A DNA stretch of 64,000 nucleotides from the NCBI GenBank assembly GCA_046329055.1, contig JAXLVK010000013.1:18705-82704 (forward strand), read 5' to 3'. This DNA is from JADKCL01 sp046329055 (lineage in GTDB: Bacteria > Bacteroidota > Bacteroidia > J057 > JADKCL01). Positions within the stretch are counted from its first letter, which is position 1. Every line of letters starts with the position of its first letter. The position numbers were made by a program, and so were the translations under genes. Shown here in pieces: positions 9,479-19,235 of this stretch. The notes beneath the pieces are model-generated. The model saw nothing but the letters and a program-made list of their open reading frames with translations, was not told where the DNA came from and did no database searches.

Positions 9479-10516
9479 CTAGCTTTTTCCTGCTTCTATT
9501 TCGGCAATCTTGTTCTCCGCCTTTCGCATGAAGTCATCCAGCGCCTCTGTGAAGTGCACAGAATTCTCCGGAATCTTGCCTACGCCGTATTTCTTTACCA
9601 ACTGGTCCCGAAGTGCGGTCATGCCATGCTTGTTGTTCACATCGATGTATTGCAATGGGCCAAGTAGCTGGCCTGAACCCACCCTGTCAAATGGAGGAAT
9701 ACAAATAGGGATCATGATCTTATCCAATACCCAAGCAGCACCCATTTCGGCGATGCAGTACTGACTCTGCTTGAAATTCTCACTGATGAGCAGAATCACA
9801 AGGCCTGCATCCTTGATGGCCTGCTTGATGCGGTCACGGAAATTATCCCCTACGTCAATTGTTGTGGCAGGATGTGATGTATAGAACACCTGATCCATGG
9901 GTATCTCCAAACCATCTCGTAGGTAGTATTTCACGAAATGTGTGGCAAGGTCCTGATCCTTGGAAGCATGGCTGATAAAGATGCGCTTCTTGTTCGCGAC
10001 CTCAACAATTTCCGGGCTTACAGGAGCCTTCCCTTTTGGAACTCGCTTGGTGACTCCAGCTTTGGGTGAGCTATTCGATTCCTTTTCCTCCTTCAAGCTC
10101 GCTATGTACCTTGCTGTCTCGGGGCCATACTTCTTGGATCGGTGGGCACCCAGGATGAAGCGATTGGAAACATTGTCCGCTGCTTGTTTAAGCAAATCTT
10201 CATCAAATCCGTAATAGCTTTCCATTAGCTCCGAAAGGATGATCTTGAACGGTTTCTCCTTGATCGAAGCCCATGTTTTGGCACCCACCATCTTTGCGAC
10301 GACAGCATCAAACCGCTCCCGGTTTAGGAGATGGATTTCAGGGGTGTAGGCCAAAAAACTATGGCTCCTGCCATCGTGGTGCCAGGACCTTGACCCATTC
10401 AAGTACGCGACAGACAGGCGCAGGATATCTGCCATAGCTACATCAACAAGCAACTGATTCGCCCGATTGCCACGGCGGTTGTTCAGCCGCAACAGTACAA
10501 TATAGTTCTCTTCCAT
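9479..10516 (-). CDS. TIR-domain protein, probable NADase effector of a defence pair
   Basis: The C-terminal half (about residues 176-300) is a TIR domain: KKRIFISHASKDQD, then AGLVILLISENFKQSQYC and the conserved Glu257 in the CIAEMGAAW helix, the position of the catalytic Glu in TIR NAD-cleaving enzymes. The N-terminal 140 residues (LLRLNNRRGNRANQLLVD...) form a domain I do not recognise, joined by a Lys/Pro/Ser-rich linker. The start codon lies 4 bp after the stop of a type IIG restriction-modification gene on the same strand, so the two are almost certainly one operon. By analogy with TIR anti-phage systems such as Thoeris or TIR-STING, the protein may deplete NAD when infection is sensed. 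That role is inference; the domain call is firm. Confidence 0.85.
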   Translation of the reverse strand: MEENYIVLLRLNNRRGNRANQLLVDVAMADILRLSVAYLNGSRSWHHDGRSHSFLAYTPEIHLLNRERFDAVVAKMVGAKTWASIKEKPFKIILSELMESYYGFDEDLLKQAADNVSNRFILGAHRSKKYGPETARYIASLKEEKESNSSPKAGVTKRVPKGKAPVSPEIVEVANKKRIFISHASKDQDLATHFVKYYLRDGLEIPMDQVFYTSHPATTIDVGDNFRDRIKQAIKDAGLVILLISENFKQSQYCIAEMGAAWVLDKIMIPICIPPFDRVGSGQLLGPLQYIDVNNKHGMTALRDQLVKKYGVGKIPENSVHFTEALDDFMRKAENKIAEIEAGKS

Positions 10517-10520
10517 AGGA

Positions 10521-13500
10521 TTATTGACTTACACTCCCTTCCAATACTGCGATTTCCTCCGCAGTGAGGCCGTACAAGGCGTAAACAAGCTGATTGATTT
10601 CAGATTCCAGTTCGCTTGTTTCTGCCTGAGGTTGCTCGGACTTAATCACAATGATCTTGTTGACGATCTTTTCAATTGCAGTTCTGTCAGTAAACAGATC
10701 GGGAAGCATAATGGGAAGTGTTTGTACGTACTGCGTGAAAAACCGCAGGTAACCCCCTCGCACGGAAGCTGAGATGCTTGCATAGTAGTTGGTAATGAGG
10801 TTGCTGTTGAGAATTCCCAGAATTACCAATGCAACGTCCTCGGGCACCGTGAAGAAGTAGGTGGTGTTTGCAGCAAAGAAACCCTCCCTGTCTAGGGAGA
10901 AATTTGTTTTGTAGGAGATATCAGGATAGAAAACCTTGACCTTCTCAAACTCCTTGTAGTAATCGCAGGCTCTCAATTCCCACCAATACTGCCCCTTGTC
11001 GCTGCGCTTCTTGGCTGCGGCCTCGTGCGGGGCGAGGTGCCTTGCAATAGCTGGGTAACGGTACTCCAGGTAGGTCCATGGCTCCAATTCATCAATCTTG
11101 TTCAGGGTGGTCCAGCCGTTGGGAATCAGGATCAGGTAATTTCCACTGTCATTGACTCGCCAGCGCTTCACATCCCGCCCCGCCAAGAAGGGCTTGATGA
11201 CCTCCGCACTGCGGGCATCCTCGGTGATGAGCCGGTCACGCCTCGCCCGATCGATGACAAAGGCTTCATTCAGCCCTGTCTTGATGCCATAGTAGATCTT
11301 CCCACCCACATACTCGCCCAGCGGGACACCCTGCGCCTTGATCTTGGCGAGGACGGCGGCGACATCCGCTTGCAACAGGGTCCAGCCATCTGACCCCAGC
11401 GTGTCCATGTCCACGGTGTAGGCAATGCTACTCACTAGGCTCCCCAAGTCATCAAAGTCCAGGTTCGGGATGCTTGCAGCCAACAGTTGCCCCTCACTCG
11501 CGGCATTGCGAATGCTGAGGATGCACGGATAGGTCGTTGCCTCATCGAAGACAGGGAGGTCGCCAAAGTCGATGATGCCCTGCAAATTCCACTGCCGGAG
11601 CCAGTCCCTGAGCAGCTCACCATAGCTCGCCCGCATCCACTTGTTGGGGATGATGTAGCAAAACTCGCCCCCGCTGCGGCCCAGGCCCATCCCCAGCTCC
11701 ACGAAATAGACGTAGAGGTCGGCACTGCTCACAAAGGTTTTGAAACGCTGGCCGAAATGCGCCTTGAACTCCTTGATCTCCTCCTGACGGATGTAGGGAG
11801 GGTTGGCGATCACCACATCAAACCCCACAAAATCTCCGTCCGCATTCAGCACCTCCGGAAACTCAAACCGCCACTCAAAGGCATCTCGGAAGATGGCGCT
11901 GTCCTCGATTTCCCGCTTCTCGGCGAGAGCCGACTCTAGATCCGCCTTGGCCCGGTCATGTTCTTGCTGCAACTTGGCTCCCACGGGCATGCCAAACTTG
12001 CGCAGGTTCAAAATGTCCTCCTCCTTGGTCGCAAGCAAGCCCCTGGCCTTGGCGATGCGCTGCATCAGCGGCTTGTCGATGGTGTCGCGGAAGGCACCCT
12101 TGATGCGGTCGATCATGTCCAGGACCGTCCGCTTTTCGGTGCTGCCGCTTGCATGGCGGTAGTCCTGCACGGCTTGGCGGTACTCCTCGATGCTGTGCCC
12201 GCTGTCCCGCAGGGCAGCGCTGAGGTCATCCTGCAAGCCAAACCGGCTGATCAGGCTGTTGCCCTGCTTGATGTTGATGTCGATGTTGGGGAGGGTCTCC
12301 AGCTCGGTGTAGCTGCTTTCCGAAGTGTAATAGGCATGCTTGAGCAACTCGATCCAGAGCCGTAGGCGGCATATCTTCACCGAGTTGGGGTTGATGTCCA
12401 CTCCGAATAAGCAGCTCTCGATCAGGGTCTGCTTCTCATGAAAAAGGGCCTCCTGCAGGGCTTGGCGCTCCGTGATGGCCTGGCCGCTCTTGCCCAGGGT
12501 GTAGGCAAAGGGCTTGCCCTCCTCCACATCGAAGATGACCAGTTCGTCATTGGCTACCTGCAAGCTGTACTCCCTGACCCGCTTCCCGTCACGGTAGCAC
12601 AGGATCCCCAGGTCTGCCTTGATGCAGAGCAGCTCATTCAGAGCAGACACAAGAAAATGCCCGGAGCCGACAGCCGGATCGCAGATGCGCATCCCGTTGA
12701 TGAGGGCATTGTACTCCCGGCGCTTGTCCTTGTCCTCCTCGAGTTTGTCTTGCAAGCCCTCGAAGTCCTGTACCGCCCAGCCATATTGCGCGTTGAACCT
12801 GTTCACCACGGCGCGCCGGAGGGTCTCCCGGCACATGTACATGGTGATGAAGCCCGGGGTGAAGAAGCTGCCGTCACGGTATCCGTTGATCTTCTCGAAG
12901 ATGAGGCCCAGCACCGAGGCATTGATGAGGGTCTTGTTCTCCTCCTGTATCTCCTCGCCTCCATCACTGCTGAAATCGTAGGCATCGAGGAAGCGCAACA
13001 GGTACTCCAGGGTATTGAGCTCCCCGCTGAGCCGCTTGCCGTTCGCCTCCTTCAGTACTGTACGGCTGTGGACAGGGAGCGTGATGTGGTTGTCGATCTC
13101 ATTGATGCTGAATGCGGCTTGTTCCAATGCCGTCCGCTCAAACAAGGAGCTGTTCAGGTAGGGGACCAGCCTGTACCTGTCCCTGACACGGTCCTTGCGC
13201 TCGGAGGGTCGCCGGGCCAGCACCATGAAAAACAGGTTGTAGAGTTCGTCAAAGTCCCTTATGCTCCTATGGTTGAGGAACCTGTAGTCGGCATCCCCTC
13301 GGTGGTAGCTACGCAATTGCGCCTCCAGCAGCTTCAGGAACAGGATGCGGTTCACCCAAGTGATGCAGAGTTCCAAACCCACCGCAAATGCCTGCTCAGT
13401 GGCGGTCTCTCCAAATGCACGGCGATTAGAAAGGTTTCCCAGCGTCCCCTCGATGTCCAGCCGCTCGATGGCATTTTCCAGCAGGGAACCGTTCAGGCGC

Positions 13501-14336
13501 CGCCCCTCCTCCGCGCGACGGATCACCTTCTTGTTTTTGTCCTTGGCTTCTTCCAAGCCAATGATGTGCAGCAGCTCTGCATAAAAATCCTTGTTCAGGG
13601 AGTTGCTGTCAGTTGCAAAAGGCTCCTTGAGCAGGTGCGCGGGTGAGAGCAGCTTGTACAGCAGGCTCACCTTTTCGTCTCCCCTGGGGTCGGCACCCTG
13701 CAATGCCTTCCCGTAGCCGCGCAAGTCAATGTGGACGTAGGGCAGGTCCTCCTCACTCCTCAGGAGAAATGGCTTGGCGACGTGGTCATAGAAGAACTGT
13801 GTCGTACTCCCGGACTTGCGGCCCTCCTTCCAGTCCGTGTAGTCCTTGCGGAGGCTTCCCTTGCTGAAAAATGCCCTGTCAAATGTGATGGCATCGAAGA
13901 TGTACCAGTCCCAGCCATTGGTGATGACGAGGTGCCTCAAATCCTTGTTGCTGTCCTCGATGCGCTCCCTGAAGTAATAGAGCAGCAGTTCGCACATGCT
14001 CTTGGCGGTAAGGCTGCTTTCCGAAAACATCTCGGAGGCATTGTCAGGGTGCTTCATCTCCACCACTACCCCGACGGGCTCCTTGGAAGTCTTGCCGGTG
14101 TAGATGGCAAGGTCTATGTCCCCCTTGGCGTTCAGGTGATGGTTCTGCTTGTAAAATGCATCTCGGAGGAATGTGGCAAGGTTGTTCTTGTGCCCTTCTT
14201 CGGTTTCCTTTCCGCGCAAGCTGTCGATCAGCGTCCGCAGGTGTCCCTTGAAATCCTCGATCGCCTCCCTGCTCGGCTTGAACTTGATGTATGCCTTGTT
14301 GAGTGCCTTGCGCGGAGGGATGGAAAGAGGCTTCAT
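10521..14336 (-). CDS. Type IIG (Eco57I-like) restriction-modification enzyme
   Basis: A single-chain enzyme of about 1271 residues. I use the ATG at 14336 (MKPLSIPPRK); the frame is open to 14417 but that extension looks untranslated. The N-terminus carries a PD-(D/E)xK-type nuclease signature (D73-I-D75 ... VVVE93MK95HP). The amino-methyltransferase core has motif I (CDPAVGSGHFLV, near residue 550) and motif IV NPPY (FDVVIANPPYIRQEE, near residue 845), which specify N6-adenine methylation. The C-terminus has a TaqI-like target-recognition domain (VIKPFLAGRDVKRW). The length and NPPY motif fit Eco57I-class fused enzymes, which methylate and cut with one polypeptide. A TIR gene follows 4 bp downstream, making a defence operon. 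The recognition sequence cannot be predicted. Confidence 0.9.
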   Translation of the reverse strand: MKPLSIPPRKALNKAYIKFKPSREAIEDFKGHLRTLIDSLRGKETEEGHKNNLATFLRDAFYKQNHHLNAKGDIDLAIYTGKTSKEPVGVVVEMKHPDNASEMFSESSLTAKSMCELLLYYFRERIEDSNKDLRHLVITNGWDWYIFDAITFDRAFFSKGSLRKDYTDWKEGRKSGSTTQFFYDHVAKPFLLRSEEDLPYVHIDLRGYGKALQGADPRGDEKVSLLYKLLSPAHLLKEPFATDSNSLNKDFYAELLHIIGLEEAKDKNKKVIRRAEEGRRLNGSLLENAIERLDIEGTLGNLSNRRAFGETATEQAFAVGLELCITWVNRILFLKLLEAQLRSYHRGDADYRFLNHRSIRDFDELYNLFFMVLARRPSERKDRVRDRYRLVPYLNSSLFERTALEQAAFSINEIDNHITLPVHSRTVLKEANGKRLSGELNTLEYLLRFLDAYDFSSDGGEEIQEENKTLINASVLGLIFEKINGYRDGSFFTPGFITMYMCRETLRRAVVNRFNAQYGWAVQDFEGLQDKLEEDKDKRREYNALINGMRICDPAVGSGHFLVSALNELLCIKADLGILCYRDGKRVREYSLQVANDELVIFDVEEGKPFAYTLGKSGQAITERQALQEALFHEKQTLIESCLFGVDINPNSVKICRLRLWIELLKHAYYTSESSYTELETLPNIDINIKQGNSLISRFGLQDDLSAALRDSGHSIEEYRQAVQDYRHASGSTEKRTVLDMIDRIKGAFRDTIDKPLMQRIAKARGLLATKEEDILNLRKFGMPVGAKLQQEHDRAKADLESALAEKREIEDSAIFRDAFEWRFEFPEVLNADGDFVGFDVVIANPPYIRQEEIKEFKAHFGQRFKTFVSSADLYVYFVELGMGLGRSGGEFCYIIPNKWMRASYGELLRDWLRQWNLQGIIDFGDLPVFDEATTYPCILSIRNAASEGQLLAASIPNLDFDDLGSLVSSIAYTVDMDTLGSDGWTLLQADVAAVLAKIKAQGVPLGEYVGGKIYYGIKTGLNEAFVIDRARRDRLITEDARSAEVIKPFLAGRDVKRWRVNDSGNYLILIPNGWTTLNKIDELEPWTYLEYRYPAIARHLAPHEAAAKKRSDKGQYWWELRACDYYKEFEKVKVFYPDISYKTNFSLDREGFFAANTTYFFTVPEDVALVILGILNSNLITNYYASISASVRGGYLRFFTQYVQTLPIMLPDLFTDRTAIEKIVNKIIVIKSEQPQAETSELESEINQLVYALYGLTAEEIAVLEGSVSQ

Positions 14337-14398
14337 TTGGAGATCTACGATGAACAGCGCGAATCTAACAAAAATCCGGTTGGTTGCCCCTGAAACCA

Positions 14399-14435
14399 GG
14401 AAGCCCCCACCGCTCACCGAGCAGCAGGGGCTTCC
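14399..14435. terminator. Strong hairpin, possible terminator
   Basis: GGAAGCCCC (14399-14407) pairs with GGGGCTTCC (14427-14435), and an inner GCTC-ACC-GAGC stem sits in the loop. No uridine tract follows on either strand. It lies downstream of the minus-strand gene ending at 14641 and just upstream of the type IIG gene, so it may terminate the former. The rest of 14337-14640 holds nothing I recognise. Confidence 0.45.
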
Positions 14436-14640
14436 ACAGTTGTTGATTCAAGAAACAGTGCTGACCGGGCGCATCATGCAGCCGTGGGCAGCTTCAACGG
14501 ATTTGTAGCAAGAGAGGTCGTTCGCCATCCAGTTTGTTTCATACCGGGGCGCCATTCAATTGAGCGGAATGGGGCAGCGGCGGATGGCGAATCGGAAGAG
14601 CTTGCGTGTTACGCAAGTTTGTCAGATTGTCTGTGACTGC

Positions 14641-15186
14641 TTAGGCTGCGGTCTTGCCACCGTTGCCAGTGTCTTCACCAACAGTGACACCGTCCTCCTC
14701 GCTGTTCTCGGGGTACTGCTCCTCGGGGGTGACGCCAGTGTTTTTCTTGAAGTGGTCGCGGGCCTTTTCGTAGAGCCCTTCGAGCCCTGGCACGCCACTC
14801 ACCCTCGCAATCTTCAAGCCCCGGTAGTAGTCGAGGCTCATCGTCATGGCGTCGTGCTTGGCCACGAAGAGGGCATTGTCAATCGACTCCACCAAGCTCA
14901 TGAGCTTGATCTGCATCGCGACGAGGTTCCTCACGTTGCCGACGCGGGTGTAGTAGTCCACGACGTCATGCCATGCGGGCATCACCTTGGGGTGCGCCTG
15001 ACAGATTTCGTGGATGTCACCGATGAACTGCATCTGCGGGTCACCCACCTTGATGCAATAGGTCTTGTCCTTCTTGGTGACGTTGGGAAACTCGGGCAGG
15101 GCACCTTGCGCACTGCTGACGAGGTTGGCGATCACGTTCACGTGCGTGATGTTCACGGGGTTGTTCAACCATGCTTTTTGTAACAT
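14641..15186 (-). CDS. Hypothetical cytosolic protein, 181 residues
   Basis: I do not recognise a family. The protein (MLQKAWLNNPVNITHVNVIA...) has no signal peptide or membrane segment, is mostly helical in character in its middle (residues about 60-140), and ends in an acidic, Gly/Glu-rich tail (EEQYPENSEEDGVTVGED). Codon use and the exact TAnnTTTG element 70 nt upstream support a real, separately transcribed gene. It sits between the restriction-modification operon and a minisatellite, so it may belong to an accessory island, but nothing in the sequence gives a function. Confidence 0.65.
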   Translation of the reverse strand: MLQKAWLNNPVNITHVNVIANLVSSAQGALPEFPNVTKKDKTYCIKVGDPQMQFIGDIHEICQAHPKVMPAWHDVVDYYTRVGNVRNLVAMQIKLMSLVESIDNALFVAKHDAMTMSLDYYRGLKIARVSGVPGLEGLYEKARDHFKKNTGVTPEEQYPENSEEDGVTVGEDTGNGGKTAA

Positions 15187-15256
15187 AAGCTGTAAAGAAA
15201 TAATTGTTTATATGCGTGCGCTTTGCCTGCACGAGCCACCACCGTGGTGACTGGAA

Positions 15257-15264
15257 CAAAATTA
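15257..15264 (-). promoter_or_regulatory. Putative -7 promoter element for the 181-residue hypothetical gene
   Basis: TAATTTTG on the minus strand matches TAnnTTTG exactly and lies 70 nt before the ATG at 15186. A TTG at the ideal -33 spacing is not evident. The following 340 bp (15265-15604) hold no gene I can support. Confidence 0.4.
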
Positions 15265-15604
15265 CGGTCGGCTTTCAAAAATTGATTCAGTTCAAAAAGC
15301 CGTTTCGAGGTCAATTGAACGAACGGGTACGCTGGAAGGACGAAGTGGCACTCTGGCTGGACGAACTGGCAGATATTTTTTTTGCGAATTCTACATTAAT
15401 GGACAATTTTTCATGCCATGCGTCCTGAGAACAGCACACCTGTACAGCACAGTGGGCGCGGAAGCATCAGTTGACTCCTTGATTGCACTGCTCTACCGTG
15501 GATGCCTAGCATTTCCACCGCATTATGAACTGACTGTCAGGGCAATGCAATATACCTATTGCAGATCACCCGCCCATATACATGCTGTGGACCTGCTAGA
15601 ATTG

Positions 15605-16235
15605 GAGGCCGATGGAGGCTGCGACTTCACCTCAGGTTGCCATCGCCTCAACCCCACCATGGCCAAGTCACCCCATCATGGAGACCATTACCCCCAACTG
15701 AAGGCCACGCCACCCAATCATGAAGGCCATGGTCATCCCAGCACCAAGGCCACAGGCATCACCTCGCCAAAGCCATAGGCATCCCAGCGCCAAGGCCACA
15801 GGCATCCCTTTATGGAGGCTACGGCAACCCATCATGGAGACCATCATCATCCCCACATGCAGGCGTGGTCACCACCATGAGGAGACAAGGTCACCCCCAC
15901 ATGGAGACCCATGCCATCATTACGTCGAGTTTCGGGCATCCTCACGTGGAGTCCCGGGCATCCTCACGTGGAGTTTCGGGCATCCTCACGTGGAGTCGCG
16001 GGCATCCTCACGTGGAGTCGTTGGCATCCTCACTTGGAGTCGCGGGCATCCCTACGTGGAGACGATGGCATCCTCCCATGGAGGCGGTGGCACCCTATCG
16101 TGGAGCCGAAGGCATACCTCCATGGAGGCGGTGGCACCCTATCGTGGAGGCAATGCTACCCCCATTTGGAGACCAAGGCATCTCTTGATGGAGGCCAGGG
16201 CATCCCCTCATGGAGCCGATGGCTACCCCCTACAT
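15605..16235. repeat. 22-bp-period minisatellite, about 28 degenerate units
   Basis: Units begin at GGCATC and recur every 22 bp: 15935, 15957, 15979, 16001, 16023, 16045, 16067 and on to about 16221. The core reads GGCATCCTCACGTGGAGT plus four variable bases. The central seven units are nearly identical, while units on both sides (for example CATGGAGGC and ATGGAGACC versions) are progressively diverged but keep phase. Upstream units from about 15605 are weaker. Because 22 is not a multiple of three and the unit lacks stop triplets, all three forward frames are open, creating spurious ORFs. There are no spacers, so it is not CRISPR. Confidence 0.85.
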
Positions 16236-16546
16236 TGGCTGGAATCGCCATTTGTGCAGATTTGGGGTAGTAACACTACGTTTTTGGATTCAATTTTGTA
16301 TCGGGAAGGTAAACTCAAACTCCATTTAGCGGCACCCCGGTTTGTGGTGTAGATTGGGAGAGAAATCGAGGTGGCCGACCCATCAGAATCAACTCGTTTA
16401 GATCGGCAAACGATGGCCTTGCCCTGGGTCACATACCGTCCTTGAGTGAATCGCGGGATAAATGCTTACCTTTCAGATAGCCGTCTTCTTGTTGAGGGGC
16501 GGTCAGTTTTGCTGAGTATTCACCTAAATAAAAACGTCGTTCAGTT

Positions 16547-16834
16547 ATGAAACGTATCGCTATGCTATTCGCCATCCTGGCAGGGATGTGCTTGCCAGTG
16601 TCCGGATTTTCGGTCCATGCGGACCCCATCACCTCCGAGGTTTCGGAACTCCCATGGAGCACTGTCTCAGCTGTGCTGAAAAAAGTCGTGGACATACGCC
16701 CGTACAGCTACGCCGAGCTCGTGGACTGGTACCAAGTGGGATTGGTGACGGTGGTGCAGAGTGGCAGTGGGTATCAGGTCTCCATCACGGATGCAGATGG
16801 CCTCACGGAGGTGCTTGTGATTAGCAACATTTAA
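16547..16834 (+). CDS. Small secreted protein of unknown function
   Basis: This 95-residue protein starts MKRIAMLFAILAGMCLPVSG and has a standard Sec signal peptide likely cut after VHA. The mature part, about 70 residues, contains VLKKVVDIRPYSYAELVDWY and a beta-rich end (VTVVQSGSGYQVSITDADG). No family is recognised. It is too short to carry a T9SS sorting domain, so it is probably periplasmic. Its stop codon overlaps by 4 bp the end of the convergent gene on the other strand, leaving no room for a terminator between them. Confidence 0.65.
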   Translation: MKRIAMLFAILAGMCLPVSGFSVHADPITSEVSELPWSTVSAVLKKVVDIRPYSYAELVDWYQVGLVTVVQSGSGYQVSITDADGLTEVLVISNI

Positions 16835-18456
16835 GAGTCCTCAGGGGACGAGGATGCCCTGTCTCGGAAGATGTCCAGCATGGTGCATCCTCTCTCCCTG
16901 GACAGCACCCAAGCCTCCAAATCGAAATAGCCCGATAAGATAGTGCCATTCACTTGAGCGCTCAGTAGCTGCCGTAGCTCCGCGGGGAGAACCAATCGAT
17001 GCCCAGCGGGCAGCGGCTCCATCAGCGTGGCGAGGTAGGCAAGGAAACGAAGTGCCTCAGAGGCCTTGGGGATTGCCTCCTCTTCCTCCTTTTGTCGCTT
17101 GTTCCGGTTGGTTACCAACCGTCTCACATCATCGTAGTCGCCCTCCTCAAATGCGTGGATGACCTCGGCAAGCCGATACATGACGTAATAGTCAGCGGTG
17201 AACTCCGCCTTGCGGTAGCCTGCCAGCAGCCTGATCACCTTGCGCCTGTGCCCCGGATCTTGCATGGCGATGGCACCTACTAGGCAGGCGTAGAGGCACT
17301 GGGTGATGAACTGACGGTCGAGCAGGGTGGATGACTGCTCCAGGAGTTGCAAGAATCCAGCAATTGCCGCGGACGTGGCTTCAGGGTTGCCGGACTCCAT
17401 CGCTATGCTGATGCTGTAAGGGTAGAGGAACCGGATGCGGTGACGCTCCACCTTGTGGTTCGAGAATCCTAGGCCCAGTATCCTCTGTGCCAGGGCATGG
17501 TAGCCCGGATGGTCGCCCGTGAGGTAGTGCGAGTTTGCAAGGTGCCCGAGTTCCTGAACCAAGGCTAGCCCCTCTATCTCGGAGATCCATGGGTAGGCCT
17601 CCAAATGTCCCACCAGTACCGCTTGCAACTCCAATGCTGCGGCGTGCTGCCGGGTATGTACCAGCACTGAGGCGCGCAGCTTGAGGTAATAGTAGATCGC
17701 GCGATGTGAATGAGCCGATTGCGGCCCGCTCAACAGCTCGTCATCGAGGAGGCGCCGCATCATCTCCTGCTTCTGACCGACATGCGCAATCCTACGCACC
17801 TCCTGATACACCCCCATGAGCTCCTCGTATTGGCGGAGGTTGTCCTCAAGGAATCCCGCACGGGCTTGGCTCATGGTAGCAAAGGATGGCTCCGGCTCGA
17901 TCTCCTTGGCCAGCCTCCACAGTCGCCCCGCAAAGTGAAATTCCTCAAAATCAGCCGCCCGCTCCATGGTCCGCTGGAACAGGTCCGTGGCTGCGTCCAT
18001 GTCAGTGGCAGTGATGAGCGCGCGCAGCATGTCGTGGCTCTGCCCAAGTTGGCTGACAGTCCCGTCCCCTAACAGGAAGGTGGTCACTGCTTCCGCTATC
18101 AAGCCCATGTAGTGGAGGTACTTCCCGCGACCAATCTGGAGCTGCTCGATCACCTCCTCCTCGCTGAGGTCACCCGAGGCATGGATCACCTTGCACACTG
18201 GCACGAGGGAAATTCCTAGCCTACCCTCAGCCACCTGTGACAGGAATGCCTTGAGCCTTCCACCATGAAGGCTCCGCAAAATGCTTCTTGCTGTACTTGC
18301 TCTTAAATTCACATACGATCCTGATGAGACAAAATACTGAATACAAACAGGTTGCGATCCCAGTGTGGTGGTCGGCATCAAGTTACAAATTTGAATGGGT
18401 TTGTGCAGCATCCCATGCCCGAATAATTTGGCATTATCATCGAGGTAGAGACCCAC
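16831..18456 (-). CDS. Hypothetical helical-repeat (TPR-like) protein
   Basis: The 541-residue frame encodes a soluble, almost entirely helical protein with many paired helices (HRAIYYYLKLRASVLVHTRQ, LQELGHLANSHYLTGDHPGY-type patterns), suggesting TPR-like repeats. No catalytic motif or signal peptide is visible. The first roughly 58 residues look non-coding: they are AT-rich, have odd composition and precede the region of regular helices. A TTG at 18279 (ILRSLHGGRLKAFLSQV) or a later start may be correct. The gene converges with the small secreted gene and overlaps it by 4 bp. Similar proteins of unknown role occur in Saprospiraceae from memory; a scaffolding role is only a guess. Confidence 0.65.
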   Translation of the reverse strand: MGLYLDDNAKLFGHGMLHKPIQICNLMPTTTLGSQPVCIQYFVSSGSYVNLRASTARSILRSLHGGRLKAFLSQVAEGRLGISLVPVCKVIHASGDLSEEEVIEQLQIGRGKYLHYMGLIAEAVTTFLLGDGTVSQLGQSHDMLRALITATDMDAATDLFQRTMERAADFEEFHFAGRLWRLAKEIEPEPSFATMSQARAGFLEDNLRQYEELMGVYQEVRRIAHVGQKQEMMRRLLDDELLSGPQSAHSHRAIYYYLKLRASVLVHTRQHAAALELQAVLVGHLEAYPWISEIEGLALVQELGHLANSHYLTGDHPGYHALAQRILGLGFSNHKVERHRIRFLYPYSISIAMESGNPEATSAAIAGFLQLLEQSSTLLDRQFITQCLYACLVGAIAMQDPGHRRKVIRLLAGYRKAEFTADYYVMYRLAEVIHAFEEGDYDDVRRLVTNRNKRQKEEEEAIPKASEALRFLAYLATLMEPLPAGHRLVLPAELRQLLSAQVNGTILSGYFDLEAWVLSRERGCTMLDIFRDRASSSPEDS

Positions 18457-18845
18457 ATTGTTCTTTTTGCTGCCGATAGTTTAGTCCGGCAAGGGCTCAC
18501 CTACACTTGCACGACGTTTCAGGGTGATACTCAGCAAAAACACTAGATCGTGGCAGTGGATCAAGGATGGCGAATACGGGGTATGGAATACGAAGTCACA
18601 CCGGGCGGCGCGGCTTCAAGACCAAACCTAATAATCGCGCACCGGGAGAGGATAGGCAGCACTTCAAAACTCAATGGTTCCCCCGGTGCATCAGGAGATG
18701 TGAGACATAAAGTTACCCAACTATGGGAAAGAAACCAAATACGCCCCGGCACGAGCGTGACGGGATGCGCATTGATTTGTCGCGACATGCGTTGCCCATA
18801 GGGCTGAAGATTCTCCTTTGGAGCTTCCATTTCGCTCCTTCCAAT

Positions 18846-18911
18846 GGTGCCTGTTCAGGCACCGCGTTTCTCTGTTGATTGGTGTCAGGGGGCTGCCGCT
18901 CGGCGGCCCCC
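18846..18911. repeat. Two adjacent hairpins in the intergenic region
   Basis: GGTGCCTG (18846-18853) pairs with CAGGCACC (18856-18863), and GGGGGCTGCC (18888-18897) pairs with GGCGGCCCCC (18902-18911) allowing one G-U pair. Neither is followed by a uridine tract. They could be terminators or a structured leader for the small frame that begins at 18949. The remainder of 18457-18845 holds no gene I can support. Confidence 0.4.
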
Positions 18912-18948
18912 GACATGATCTCCTATTGCGCTCGTACCCTGCAACCCT

Positions 18949-19170
18949 ATGAAGAAAAAGACAATTTCACCACATGCTGACAAGGCTGAGTTTGAGGCCC
19001 TAATCGCTGCTATGGAGCAGGAGACTGCGGCCCTGCGCAGGGGCATCAGGCGGGTGTATGACATCCTCATAGAGGCGGATCTGTGTGGCAGTCAGGTCAC
19101 TTCGTTGTCATTGCCACGCCCAAGAAGATCAGCCGGGACAGAGGATTCCAAAATAATCCGCAATTTTTGA
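18949..19170 (+). CDS. Possible small coiled-coil protein
   Basis: A 73-residue frame starting MKKKTISPHADKAEFEALIA continues with a charged helix (AAMEQETAALRRGIRRVYDIL) that looks like a short coiled coil. The Lys-rich start and helix are protein-like, but the C-terminal 25 residues are less convincing and no family is recognised. It lies 37 bp after a strong hairpin and upstream of the FG-GAP gene on the same strand. Confidence 0.35.
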   Translation: MKKKTISPHADKAEFEALIAAMEQETAALRRGIRRVYDILIEADLCGSQVTSLSLPRPRRSAGTEDSKIIRNF

Positions 19171-19235
19171 CACAAGATGTCAACTGTTAATGTCATATTG
19201 CATCATTGATCGCATTCAACAATCATCATTAGGCC

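Noticed and set aside
15720..16352. Repeat protein of 210 residues on the plus strand, plus two overlapping frames
   Set aside because: All three forward frames are open only because the 22-bp repeat has no stop triplets; there is no signal, family or frame preference.
18561..18916. Minus-strand frames between the helical-repeat gene and the FG-GAP gene
   Set aside because: They cover two strong hairpins, have no family or start-site support and show shadow-like composition.
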